Notes: generated by a model from the letters alone, not told the origin. A stretch of 64,000 nt of DNA from a bacterium (GCA_016703265.1 JADJCK010000006.1:428053-492052), one strand, 5' to 3'; shown: positions 1 through 7,572, counted from the first letter of the stretch. Numbers and translations: made by a program.

Positions 1-278
1 TGCGCGAACGCCTGCAGGCGGCGGGGTTCAATACCGGCCCCAGCGAGACGCCGATCATCCCGGCCATCGTCGGCGAGGACATGACCGCGTTCGTGCTCTG
101 CCGGCGCCTGATCGACGAAGGTGTGTTCGTCAACCCCGTCGTCTCCCCGGCCGTCGAACAGGGCAACGCCCTCATTCGCCTGAGCCTCATGGCCACGCAC
201 ACCGAGGACGAGATCAACCTGGCCATGGACAAGATGGAAAAGGTGGCACGCGAACTCGGCATCATCCCCGCCCGCTGA
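1..278 (+). CDS. Alpha-oxoamine synthase (serine palmitoyltransferase-like), 3' end only
   Basis: The open frame enters from the left edge (first full codon at 3) and ends with TGA at 276-278, giving the last 91 residues. The pieces ETPIIPAIVGED, GVFVNPVVSPAVE and LIRLSLMATHTEDEI are typical of the C-terminal small domain of PLP-dependent alpha-oxoamine synthases (serine palmitoyltransferase, KBL, BioF). These enzymes condense an acyl thioester with an amino acid. The PLP lysine lies outside the window. The downstream GNAT, epimerase and PAP2 genes favour serine palmitoyltransferase, but the fragment alone cannot exclude 2-amino-3-ketobutyrate CoA ligase or 8-amino-7-oxononanoate synthase. 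Confidence 0.85.
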   Translation, partial: RERLQAAGFNTGPSETPIIPAIVGEDMTAFVLCRRLIDEGVFVNPVVSPAVEQGNALIRLSLMATHTEDEINLAMDKMEKVARELGIIPAR

Positions 279-309
279 CGCCCGGCGCGGCGCGGCCAAG
301 GAGGGCGGC

Positions 310-1434
310 ATGGCCGTGAACATCGTCCCGGTCGGCAGCGACCGGAAGCTCCTCGATCGTTTCCTGAAGCTCCCCTACGACGTCTACGGCGACGACCCGC
401 ACGTGGTCTTTCCCCTGCTGGGCGAGCAGAAGAAGTTCTTCGACCATTCGGTCAATCCGTTCTTCGAGCACGCCGAGACCGAACTCTGGCTCGCCGTGCG
501 CGACGGCCGCACCGTCGGCCGCATCGCCGCCTGCATCGATGCCACCAGCAACGCCCATCACCAGGAGAAGGTCGGCTTCTTCCGCTTCTACGAGGTCTTC
601 GATGACGCCGAGGCCGCGGGCGCGCTGCTGTCCGTGGCTGCGGAGTGGATCCGGGCCCGCGGCATGGACACGATGCGCGGCCCCGGTTGCTTCACCTCGA
701 ACCACGACTGGTACGGCCTGCAGGTGGCCGGTCGCTTCGACCGCCCCATGATCGGCATGCCCTACAACCCCACCTACTACGAGAAGCACTTCACCGACTT
801 CGGGCTGGCCGGGGCGCAGGACCTGTATGCGTGGTGGATGGAGACCGCCGGCGTGCTGCCGGGGAAGATGCAGGAACTGATCGACCGCGTGCTGGCGCGG
901 CCCGGCCTGGTCATCCGGCCTTTCGACATGAAGAACTTCCTGGGCGAGGCGTCGCTCGTGCGTGAGCTGTACAACGCCTGCTGGAGCGCGAACTGGGGCT
1001 TCATCCCCCTGAGCGACGCCGAATTCGCGTACATGGCGAAAGACATGAAATCGATGGTCGACGCCGATTTCCTGCTCGTGGCCGAGATGGAAGGCAAGCC
1101 GGTGGGGTTCTCGCTGACCATCCCCGACTTCAACCAGGCCACGCAGCCGTTGCGCGGGCACCTGCTGCCTTTCGGCTGGCTGAAGTTCCTGCTCGGCAAG
1201 CGGAAGATCGATGCCGCGCGCTGCATCCTGATGGGGGTGCTGCCGGAGTACCGCAAAATGGGCATCGACATGGCCCTGGTCTACAGGACCATGCGGGCTG
1301 CTTTCGCCAAGGGCATCACGCGCGGCGAATGCTCGTGGATCCTGGCCGACAACCGGGCCATGAACCGCATCCTCGAAGGCTACGGCGCCGACTGCTACAA
1401 GACGTACCGCGTCTACGAGAAGAAGCTGGGATGA
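310..1434 (+). CDS. GNAT-fold N-acyltransferase, candidate bacterial ceramide synthase
   Basis: The product is a 374-residue soluble protein. The start has a strong AAGGAGGG site a few bases upstream. The N-terminal segment (DRFLKLPYDVYGDDPHVVF, then NPFFEHAETELWLA and GRTVGRIAACID) and the late GVLPEYRKMGID segment resemble the large GNAT-like family found beside serine palmitoyltransferase genes in sphingolipid-making bacteria. Members of that type are known to N-acylate a long-chain base (bacterial ceramide synthase, bCerS). The gene begins 31 bases after the oxoamine synthase and its TGA overlaps the next ATG. The ceramide-synthase role is inferred from family resemblance plus context. 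A generic N-acetyltransferase is the fallback. Confidence 0.75.
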   Translation: MAVNIVPVGSDRKLLDRFLKLPYDVYGDDPHVVFPLLGEQKKFFDHSVNPFFEHAETELWLAVRDGRTVGRIAACIDATSNAHHQEKVGFFRFYEVFDDAEAAGALLSVAAEWIRARGMDTMRGPGCFTSNHDWYGLQVAGRFDRPMIGMPYNPTYYEKHFTDFGLAGAQDLYAWWMETAGVLPGKMQELIDRVLARPGLVIRPFDMKNFLGEASLVRELYNACWSANWGFIPLSDAEFAYMAKDMKSMVDADFLLVAEMEGKPVGFSLTIPDFNQATQPLRGHLLPFGWLKFLLGKRKIDAARCILMGVLPEYRKMGIDMALVYRTMRAAFAKGITRGECSWILADNRAMNRILEGYGADCYKTYRVYEKKLG

Positions 1435-2429
1435 GCAGCGGAAGCGGCGCGGGCAAGCTGGCGGTCCTCACGGGCGCCACCGGATTCCTCGGCAGCCACC
1501 TGGCCGAGGCGCTGCTCGACGACGGCTGGCTGGTGCGCGCCTCGTTCCGCGCCGGGAGCGACCGCAGCTGGCTGGACGGGCGCCGGGTCGAATGGCGCGA
1601 GAGCGACCTCGGCAACGCCGACGATTGCCGCACCCTCCTGCACGGCGCCCACACGGTCATCCACTGCGCGGGCGTGGTCTCGGCCGCCGGCGAGGCGGCC
1701 TATCGCCGCGGGAACGTGGAGACCACCGCCGCGCTCCTGAAGGCCGCGGCCTTCACGCTGCCCGGCGACGGCGCCTTCATCCTGGTCTCGAGCCTGGCTG
1801 CGCACGGGCCGGCCGGGCTGGACCACCCCGCCGTCGAGAGTGACCCCTGCCGCCCCATCACCGCCTACGGCCGCAGCAAGCTCGCGGCCGAGGAACTGGT
1901 CATCGGCCAGGCCTGGCCCTTCCGCACGGCGGCGGTGCGTCCCCCCGCGCTGAGCGGCCCGCGCGACCGCGGCTTCCTGCCGCTGCTGCACTACGCCTAC
2001 CGCGGCTGGACCGCGCGCCTCGGGCGCAGGCTGGGCGGCATTTCGCTGGTCGACGGGCGCGACGCGGCAGCGGCCGTAGTCGCCGTGGCCCGTACACCGG
2101 CAGCGCGCGGCGCCTACTTCGTCGACGATGGCCGCTGCGGCTACGACTGGGTCGCGCTGAACGAGGCGCTGGCCCGTGCCGTCGACCGTCCGGTGCGCAC
2201 GGTGACCGTGCCGCTGGGTGCGCTGCGCCTGGCCGGCCGCCTGACCGGGGGCTGGAAGCCCGGCCGCCTGTCCGTGCTCGGGCCGGACCGGCTGGCCGAC
2301 CTGGATACCGATGGCTGGGTCTGCGACGGCAGCCGCCTGGTCGCGGCCACCGGCTTCCGCGCCGTTCGCGATGCGGCGATGAGCTTCAGCGATGCCGTGC
2401 TGTTCTACCGCAAGGCCGGTTGGCTGTGA
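1431..2429 (+). CDS. NAD-dependent epimerase/dehydratase, candidate ceramide (3-keto) reductase
   Basis: The product is a 332-residue extended short-chain dehydrogenase. The Rossmann motif TGATGFLG is at residues 14-21 and the catalytic pair YGRSK is at Tyr146/Lys150. The ATG at 1431 overlaps the upstream TGA (ATGA), so translation is probably coupled; in-frame codons upstream of 1431 lie inside the previous gene and were excluded. An NAD-dependent epimerase-like protein (CerR type) reduces the 3-keto group in bacterial sphingolipid synthesis, which fits this position between the acyltransferase and a PAP2 enzyme. The substrate is inferred from context; the fold also serves sugar-nucleotide and steroid dehydrogenases. 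Confidence 0.75.
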   Translation: MSSGSGAGKLAVLTGATGFLGSHLAEALLDDGWLVRASFRAGSDRSWLDGRRVEWRESDLGNADDCRTLLHGAHTVIHCAGVVSAAGEAAYRRGNVETTAALLKAAAFTLPGDGAFILVSSLAAHGPAGLDHPAVESDPCRPITAYGRSKLAAEELVIGQAWPFRTAAVRPPALSGPRDRGFLPLLHYAYRGWTARLGRRLGGISLVDGRDAAAAVVAVARTPAARGAYFVDDGRCGYDWVALNEALARAVDRPVRTVTVPLGALRLAGRLTGGWKPGRLSVLGPDRLADLDTDGWVCDGSRLVAATGFRAVRDAAMSFSDAVLFYRKAGWL

Positions 2430-3391
2430 CCCTGCGGCGGCACCTGGTCAACCTGTCGCTGCGGCGCATGAACTACGACCGCCTGACCGTGGTCTACCTG
2501 CTGCTCAGCGCCTTCTATCCCGCCCTGAAGCCGTCGGTCTTTCCCGCGCCCTGGGCCAACGCGGCGCTGCACGCCGGCCTGGCCCTGTTCGTCTGGTTCG
2601 TGCCGCCGCTCATGCGCGCCAGCGGCCGCACCGTCTGGCGCCTGCTGGGCGAGATCTACCTGCCGCTGATCTTCCCGCTGTTCTACGCCGAGATGGAATA
2701 CCTGGGCGTGATCTACTTCCCGTTCGAGAACAGCCTCGACCCGGCGCTGATCCGGCTGGAGGAATGGATCTTCGGTTGCCAGCCGAGCGTGGCCTGGTCG
2801 CAGGCCTGGCCCTGGCCGTGGTTCCACGAGCTGATGGAGTTCGCCTACTTCACCTACTATTTCCTGGCCGTGGCCTACGTCGGGCTCGTCATGCGCGCCC
2901 GCAGCGCCGATGCCGACTTCAACGCCGATCCCGAGCGCCGCTGGGATGCGCTGCGCGATTTCGTGCGCGACCTGAGCGTGACCATGCTCATCTGCTACAC
3001 GTTCTACACGCTGTTCCCCGCTTGGGGACCGAAGTACTTCCGCCTCGGGCTCCTCGAGGTGGGCGGCGGCCCGTTCACGGCGATCATGCGCCACATCCAC
3101 GAGAACGGGGCCATCCTCGGCGCGGCGTTCCCCTCGAGCCACGTGGCGGCTTCGCTGATCCCGTGGTGGCACACATGGCGTCGCTTCCCGCGCCATCGCT
3201 GGTGGATGACGACGCTCTTCGTGCTGCTGTGCATGTCGACGGTGTACAACCGCTACCACTACGTCGTGGACGTGTTCGCGGGCCTGCTGCTCGGCGCGCT
3301 GGTGATGTATGCCGGGGCGCGGCTCGGCGATACGGCGCGCGACCGCCTGCGCTGGCGCCCCCGCGGGACCCGGCCTGCCCGCCCGCAATAA
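2426..3391 (+). CDS. PAP2-superfamily integral membrane enzyme
   Basis: The product is about 321 residues. A GTG at 2426 overlaps the upstream TGA (GTGA) and is preferred; a TTG at 2420 is also possible. Several hydrophobic helices are visible (around residues 20-60, 75-100, 145-165 and 190-210, plus the C-terminal pair). Core PAP2 motifs are FPSSH at 235-239 (PSGH-like) and NRYHYVVD at 275-282, with His278 and Asp282 as expected catalytic residues. PAP2 proteins remove phosphate from lipid phosphates or transfer head groups, as in inositol-phosphorylceramide synthases. As the last gene of the presumed sphingolipid operon it may dephosphorylate or add a head group to ceramide; which one cannot be told from sequence. 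Confidence 0.75.
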   Translation: MTLRRHLVNLSLRRMNYDRLTVVYLLLSAFYPALKPSVFPAPWANAALHAGLALFVWFVPPLMRASGRTVWRLLGEIYLPLIFPLFYAEMEYLGVIYFPFENSLDPALIRLEEWIFGCQPSVAWSQAWPWPWFHELMEFAYFTYYFLAVAYVGLVMRARSADADFNADPERRWDALRDFVRDLSVTMLICYTFYTLFPAWGPKYFRLGLLEVGGGPFTAIMRHIHENGAILGAAFPSSHVAASLIPWWHTWRRFPRHRWWMTTLFVLLCMSTVYNRYHYVVDVFAGLLLGALVMYAGARLGDTARDRLRWRPRGTRPARPQ

Positions 3392-3395
3392 TGAA

Positions 3396-3417
3396 AGCCC
3401 CCGCCGCAGCGGGGGCT
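3396..3417. terminator. GC-rich hairpin between convergent genes
   Basis: A perfect 9-bp stem, AGCCCCCGC/GCGGGGGCT, with a CGCA loop starts 5 bases after the PAP2 stop. There is no T-tract. It sits between the plus operon and the convergent exported-protein gene, so it may end both transcripts. Confidence 0.55.
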
Positions 3418-3452
3418 CGGGCGAACTCGCGGATGAATCTCGGACCAGCCTT

Positions 3453-4025
3453 CTAGCGGAACAATCCCTTCACCTGTCCCCAGCTCGTCTGCTGCGTCGC
3501 GGTCAGCGCCGTCACCGAGGCGACCGGCACGGCGGGATCGCCCGACGCGACACCGACCTGCTGCCAGGCGCCGCCCGGCAACTGGACGCAGGGCAGGTTG
3601 CCCGGAACGGCCGGCAGCGTGGCCGCGCCGAGGTAGAACTGCGCGTTGCCGAGCGTCGACGACTCCACCGTGAAGACAGCCAGCTTCGTGAGCACCGTCG
3701 CGGGCATCGGCTCGGCCAGCGTGGCGGCAAAGTCGACCGGACCGTTCGCGACAGCCGTGGCGCCGACGGGCAGTTCCACCAGGCTGACCTGCGCGCCGCC
3801 CGTGATCGTGAACGACGTCTGCCAGCCGGTGATGAAGGCCATCGTCGGGTTCGTCAGGATGAGGTCGACCTCGTAGGAACCCGGCGCGAGCAGCATCAGG
3901 TCGATGGAACCCGCTTCGGGGTCGAAATAGAGACCCAGGGCATCGGGGCCCGGCAGCACCGGGTCGGCGGCCGCCAGCGTCGGTACCAGCAGCGCGATCA
4001 ACAGCAGGAAGCAATGGGTGCGCAT
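3453..4025 (-). CDS. Exported protein of unknown function
   Basis: The product has 190 residues. Residues 1-20 form a clear Sec signal peptide (Arg, then a Leu/Ile/Val-rich core, then a cleavage region LAAADP). The mature part is beta-rich with few charges and contains SYEVDLILTNPTMAF and GWQTSFTITGG, reminiscent of cohesin- or immunoglobulin-like secreted domains, but I do not recognise a family. It is monocistronic, with its own TTGAAA/TATGAT promoter about 100 bases upstream and an AGGGGAT site before the ATG. The neighbour upstream on the same strand (fmdB) is separated by 220 bases, so there is no shared operon. Confidence 0.7.
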   Translation of the reverse strand: MRTHCFLLLIALLVPTLAAADPVLPGPDALGLYFDPEAGSIDLMLLAPGSYEVDLILTNPTMAFITGWQTSFTITGGAQVSLVELPVGATAVANGPVDFAATLAEPMPATVLTKLAVFTVESSTLGNAQFYLGAATLPAVPGNLPCVQLPGGAWQQVGVASGDPAVPVASVTALTATQQTSWGQVKGLFR

Positions 4026-4128
4026 GATATCCCCTGGATCAGGTCCTTGACGGGCACGGTACCCCCACCGGCCGTCGGCAGTCCGGTGCGGGCATACCGA
4101 GCCGCCCCCGCACCGACATCACCCGACC

Positions 4129-4157
4129 ATCATATAGGATCATAGATCATTTTTCAA
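4129..4157 (-). promoter_or_regulatory. Sigma70-type promoter for the exported protein
   Basis: On the minus strand a -35 TTGAAA (4152-4157) is followed by exactly 17 bases and a -10 TATGAT (4129-4134). It lies in a strikingly AT-rich patch in otherwise GC-rich DNA, and points at the ATG at 4025. Confidence 0.65.
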
Positions 4158-4216
4158 CCGTAATAATCCAACAAGAGGCCATATGGTTGTTTTTTCGATC
4201 AGAATGCCAAATTAGC

Positions 4217-4231
4217 CCGGCGCACGGCCGG
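4217..4231 (-). terminator. Weak hairpin after fmdB
   Basis: A 5-bp stem CCGGC/GCCGG with a 5-base loop lies 15 bases beyond the fmdB stop. On the minus strand it is followed by GCTAATTT, only a poor T-tract. Confidence 0.3.
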
Positions 4232-4245
4232 TCCCGGGTTCAGCC

Positions 4246-4452
4246 TCAGGCAAAGCCACCTGTACCGCAGCCGCCGCCGCGGCAGCCGCCCCCGCCCTCG
4301 CCCCCGGAGGTGGCGAACGTGGACAGGTCGCGGGTGACCTCGCGGGCGCCACAGGTCGGGCACTCCAGGTCGCCGGCCTCCAGCTCCGCCAGGCTCAGCA
4401 GTTCCTCGAAGACCTTGCCGCACTTCGTGCAGGTGAACTCGTACAAAGGCAT
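4246..4452 (-). CDS. FmdB-family zinc-ribbon protein
   Basis: The product has 68 residues and starts MPLYEFTCTKCG. Two CxxC pairs (Cys8/Cys11 and Cys31/Cys34) form the FmdB zinc ribbon, followed by a Gly/Cys-rich tail containing GGGGCRGGGCG. The ATG at 4452 has a GGAGGAG site; an in-frame GTG-type start 24 bases upstream would add eight unsupported residues. The family is widespread and its function is not well defined (named after a formamidase-linked regulator). It starts 54 bases after the end of the small UGA-containing membrane protein and shares its promoter, so the two probably form an operon. Confidence 0.88.
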   Translation of the reverse strand: MPLYEFTCTKCGKVFEELLSLAELEAGDLECPTCGAREVTRDLSTFATSGGEGGGGCRGGGCGTGGFA

Positions 4453-4506
4453 GGCAACTCCTCCGGGCACCGGCAACGGCCGGGCCCATGCATCTGCCCG
4501 CTGGGG

Positions 4507-4734
4507 CTAGGGCTTATCCGAGTCGGTGGCAGCCGGCGTCCGCTCGTGCAGCAAGGCCTGGGCCTCAGGTGCGTCTGCGGGCGTCGCCTTGGTCTTCCCG
4601 GACCCGGTCTTCTGGTCCCGATCACCGATCGGGCACACGTTGTCGGGAGCTCAGCCGGGGCGAATGCCGAATCGCGGCAGCACGAACTGCGACACGACGA
4701 ACCAGGCGATCAGGAAGATGATGAGGCCTTCCAC
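4507..4734 (-). CDS. Candidate selenoprotein: small single-helix membrane protein with in-frame UGA
   Basis: A GTG at 4734, with GAGGGGAG just upstream, opens a 27-codon stretch ending in UGA (4651-4653). It encodes one hydrophobic helix (residues 4-19, Leu/Ile/Phe/Val/Trp-rich) followed by PRFGIRPG. The same frame continues 47 codons past the UGA to a TAG, giving a hydrophilic tail rich in Lys, Asp, Glu, Pro and Ala. Third positions in the tail are mostly G or C. Read as selenocysteine, the UGA is residue 28 of 75, with Cys34 (VCPIGD) six residues later as a possible redox partner. A SECIS-like hairpin sits at the right distance (4617-4633). A strong promoter lies upstream and fmdB follows. 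The alternative is a 27-residue peptide with UGA as a true stop. No selA, selB or selC is in the window. Confidence 0.5.
4617..4633 (-). promoter_or_regulatory. Candidate bacterial SECIS element
   Basis: A perfect 7-bp stem, CCCGATC/GATCGGG, with a GGT apical triloop begins 17 bases after the in-frame UGA. The loop begins 24 bases after the UGA. Bacterial SECIS hairpins lie immediately downstream of the UGA within the coding region and carry G early in the apical loop, as here. A longer lower stem is not obvious. Confidence 0.45.
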
Positions 4735-4767
4735 GACGCTCCCCTCAACAGTTGCAAACTTTCATAG

Positions 4768-4796
4768 ATGATAATATGAGACCCGTTGATCGTCAA
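4768..4796 (-). promoter_or_regulatory. Sigma70-type promoter for the small membrane protein and fmdB
   Basis: A minus-strand -35 TTGACG (4791-4796), a 17-base spacer and a -10 TATCAT (4768-4773) lie about 35 bases before the GTG start at 4734. The strength of this promoter argues that the short membrane protein is a real gene. Confidence 0.65.
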
Positions 4797-4808
4797 GGCC
4801 CCGGCCCG

Positions 4809-5621
4809 CTAGAAGGTGCCGCGCACCCAGCCGCCATCGCTGACCACGCACTGCCCGGTGATGTACCCGGCCGGCGCCGACATCAGGAAGGCGACCAGCG
4901 CGGCCAGTTCGTCGGCCTCGCCCAGGCGACCCAGGGGGATCTCACGCGTCCAGCCCCGGATGACCTCTTCCCGGTCGGCCCCGGTCTGCTCCTGCTTCCG
5001 CGTGATCAGGCGCTCGACGGCGCTCGTCAGGTGGAAGCCCGGCGCCACGGCGTTGACGGTGACCCCGGCCGCCGCGGTCTCGAGCGCGAGGGTCCTGGTG
5101 AGGGCCTGGACGGCCGGCCGCAGTACGCTCGAGAGCATGAGGTTCTCGACCGGCTGGTACACGCTGACCGACGTGATGCAGACGACGCGCCCCCAGCGAC
5201 GTTCGACCATGCCCGGCACCACCAGGCGGCACAGGCGCACGGCGCTCTCGACCGTCAGACGGTAGGCGGATTCCCAGGCTGCCAGGTCCAGGTCGCCGAA
5301 ATTGCCCGCCGGCGGCCCGCCCGCGTTCACCAGCAGCAGATCGGGCGGCCCCAGTTCGGCCTCCACGCGGGCCACCGCCCGGCGCACGGCCTCGTCGTCG
5401 GTCACATCGGCGACCAGGGGCAGGACGCGCGCGGCGCCCGCCCCGTGCAGGCGTGCCCCCTCCCTCGCCACGTCCTCGGCGGCCTCCGCCAGGGCATCGG
5501 CTCCCCGGGCCAGCAGTGCCACCTGGACACCCTCGGCCGCCAGGCGCAACGCGACCGCCTTGCCGAAACCCCGTGATCCGCCCGTCACCAGGGCCGTACG
5601 GCCCGTCAGTCCGAGGTCCAT
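4809..5621 (-). CDS. SDR-family protein lacking the usual Tyr/Lys pair
   Basis: The product is a 270-residue classical SDR by length. The cofactor motif TGGSRGFG is at residues 13-20, and NAGGPPAG follows near residue 100. The catalytic region reads ITSVSVYQPVENL, then SSVLRPAVQALTRTLALE: by alignment to the normal SxnYxxxK pattern, Tyr is replaced by Ser and Lys by Arg. The end has the usual YITGQ and DGG. A known subgroup of bacterial SDRs annotated as 3-oxoacyl-ACP reductase-like shares the GGPP segment and lacks the tyrosine. The start has AAGGAG six bases upstream. It stands alone between the fmdB promoter region and a divergent peptidase gene. Substrate unknown. Confidence 0.85.
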   Translation of the reverse strand: MDLGLTGRTALVTGGSRGFGKAVALRLAAEGVQVALLARGADALAEAAEDVAREGARLHGAGAARVLPLVADVTDDEAVRRAVARVEAELGPPDLLLVNAGGPPAGNFGDLDLAAWESAYRLTVESAVRLCRLVVPGMVERRWGRVVCITSVSVYQPVENLMLSSVLRPAVQALTRTLALETAAAGVTVNAVAPGFHLTSAVERLITRKQEQTGADREEVIRGWTREIPLGRLGEADELAALVAFLMSAPAGYITGQCVVSDGGWVRGTF

Positions 5622-5880
5622 CGCCGTCTCCTTCCGCCGGCCCGGCCGGCGGCGCCATCATAGGGCATCACCTGTCTTCCGCCCACTCCGGCGGGAAGGT
5701 CGCGCCCGCATGGGACCGCGCGCACCCTCGCGCGGCACGGCGGTTGCTGGTCGAGTCCGAACACGAGCCCGACGACCGCGAAGCGCCGGCACGCTGCGGC
5801 ACCACGAGGCACGAACGGAAGCAACCGGCAACGACACGAAGCCCCGGGAACAAGCGGCAGCGTGCGAAGGTGGACATCCC

Positions 5881-7512
5881 ATGCGCAGGAATTCGCAATC
5901 CGCACTGGCGCGCTACATGGCGCGGCGCGGCGCAGCGCCGGTCGTCGCCGCCAGACCCCGATTCGCGCACTGGCGCTGGGTCCGGCTGTCGGTGCTGGCC
6001 CTGGCCACCGCCGCCACCTGGGCGCTGGTCGGCCGCCCGCGTGAAGAGGTGCCCGTCAACCTGACCTACGAACTGGACCTGGCAGGGGCCGCCGACGGCC
6101 GCCTCGTCATCACCATGATCTGCGACGGCGACCTGCCCCGTCAGCTGGACCTGGTACTGCCTCCGGGCATCTTCGGCGACCCGAACGGCGGTGTGCATGC
6201 GCGCGACCCGCAGGCGCACGAACTCGGTCCGGATGGCCGCCAGTTGCGCCCCCTGCGCGTGGCGACGACGCCCGACGGCTGGCGCCTGGACACGGCCGGC
6301 AGCCGGCGCACCGGCTTCATCTACAGCCTGGACCTGAGCGCGACACCCGGCAGCGAGCAGGACATCCGTCGCCACATCTCCACGCCCGTTTCCGGCGGCG
6401 TGAGGGCGGCGGGCTTCGAGATCTTCCTGGAACCGCTCGGTGTGCCCGTCGGCGACCTGACCGTGCTGGTGCACAACCCGGAGAACCTGCCCCTGCTGGT
6501 GCCCTGGCCGGCGCTCGTGCGGGGCCGCGGGAACCTGCAGCCGGGTGCCGTGGGCGATGCCAGCCTCGGCTACGGTCAGGGCTACAACCCGGCCGAGGAT
6601 GTCCGGACGCCGTCACCGCGCGAGGTGCCGGAAAGCGCGGCCCCGGTGCCGGCAAACCTGATGTTCCACCCGCGCGACCTGGCCGACCTGAACAACGCGC
6701 TGCTGGTCTGCGGCGACATCCGCACGCTGACGGCGCAGGCCGGTGACTGCGTGATCCAGCTGGCCACCGACCGCGAATGGCTGTTTGCCGACGAAGCGGC
6801 GATGGACCTCGTGCGGCGCATCGCGCGCACCGAGATGGGCTTCTTCGGCTCGGCGCCCTCCGACCAGATCACGGTGCTGCTGTCGGCGAACGGCATCACC
6901 GGCGACGAGCGCTTCGACGTCTACGGCGTGCACACCGGCAGTTCGGTGCTGGTGATGCTCGATCACGACACCACGTGGGGCATGCTCGAGGAGCAGGCTG
7001 CCAGCGTGATCGCCCACGAGATGTTCCACGGCTGGCTCGGCGAGGCCGTGCGCCAGACGGATCCCACGATGTTGTGGTTCACCGAGGGTGCCACGACCTG
7101 GTACGCGGCCCGCATGCTGACCGCAGCGGGCATCTGGCCCACCGACCACGCGCGCGGCGTGCTCGGCGCCAGGCTGGATCGCGACTACGCCAACAACGGG
7201 CTGCTGGGCCGCATGTCGGTGTCGGAGGCCGCCGCGGAAGTGATGGCCTCCGGCGAGCAGGTGCGCTACGGGTACGCAGGCGGCGTCTCGGCCTGCATGG
7301 CCCTGGACGAGATGCTGGCGCAGGCCAGCGGCCGCACCCGGCCCCTGGACGAGGTCGTGCGCCGCCTCTACAAGGACCGGCGCGGGCAGCCGTTGACCCG
7401 CCTGGGACTCGAGGAGACGATCGCCGCGGTGACCGGCGTGCGCTGCGGCCCCTGGCTGGACACCTACGTATACGGCAAAACCACCTTGCCGCCGGTCAAG
7501 AGCATGCTATAG
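5881..7512 (+). CDS. Membrane-anchored gluzincin metallopeptidase (M1/M61-like)
   Basis: The product has 543 residues. An N-terminal Arg-rich segment and one hydrophobic helix (about residues 38-54, SVLALATAATWALV) act as an uncleaved anchor, placing the rest outside the membrane. The zinc motif HEMFH (379-383) is followed 19 residues later by Glu402 in LWFTEG, the HExxH-18-E spacing of the M1 clan. The N-terminal half (NLTYELDLAG, DLPRQLDLVLPPGIFG) is beta-rich like the accessory domain of M1/M61 enzymes. The frame is open far upstream, but the ATG at 5881 with AAGGTGG fits the anchor best. A strong terminator follows. Exact family and substrate are uncertain. Confidence 0.8.
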   Translation: MRRNSQSALARYMARRGAAPVVAARPRFAHWRWVRLSVLALATAATWALVGRPREEVPVNLTYELDLAGAADGRLVITMICDGDLPRQLDLVLPPGIFGDPNGGVHARDPQAHELGPDGRQLRPLRVATTPDGWRLDTAGSRRTGFIYSLDLSATPGSEQDIRRHISTPVSGGVRAAGFEIFLEPLGVPVGDLTVLVHNPENLPLLVPWPALVRGRGNLQPGAVGDASLGYGQGYNPAEDVRTPSPREVPESAAPVPANLMFHPRDLADLNNALLVCGDIRTLTAQAGDCVIQLATDREWLFADEAAMDLVRRIARTEMGFFGSAPSDQITVLLSANGITGDERFDVYGVHTGSSVLVMLDHDTTWGMLEEQAASVIAHEMFHGWLGEAVRQTDPTMLWFTEGATTWYAARMLTAAGIWPTDHARGVLGARLDRDYANNGLLGRMSVSEAAAEVMASGEQVRYGYAGGVSACMALDEMLAQASGRTRPLDEVVRRLYKDRRGQPLTRLGLEETIAAVTGVRCGPWLDTYVYGKTTLPPVKSML

Positions 7513-7528
7513 ATTCCGGGAGGACGGC

Positions 7529-7572
7529 GACGCGACAGGATGCCCCAGTCGGCGTCCTGTCGCGTCTTTTTT
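7529..7572 (+). terminator. Strong intrinsic terminator after the peptidase
   Basis: The stem GACGCGACAGGA/TCCTGTCGCGTC (12 bp, extendable inward through GCC/GGC to a CCAGTC loop) is followed by TTTTTT. It separates the peptidase from metG. Confidence 0.88.

Noticed and set aside
4510..4640. A separate small gene starting at the GTG at 4638 after the UGA
   Set aside because: There is no ribosome site before that GTG; the stretch makes more sense as the continuation of the upstream frame or as non-coding.
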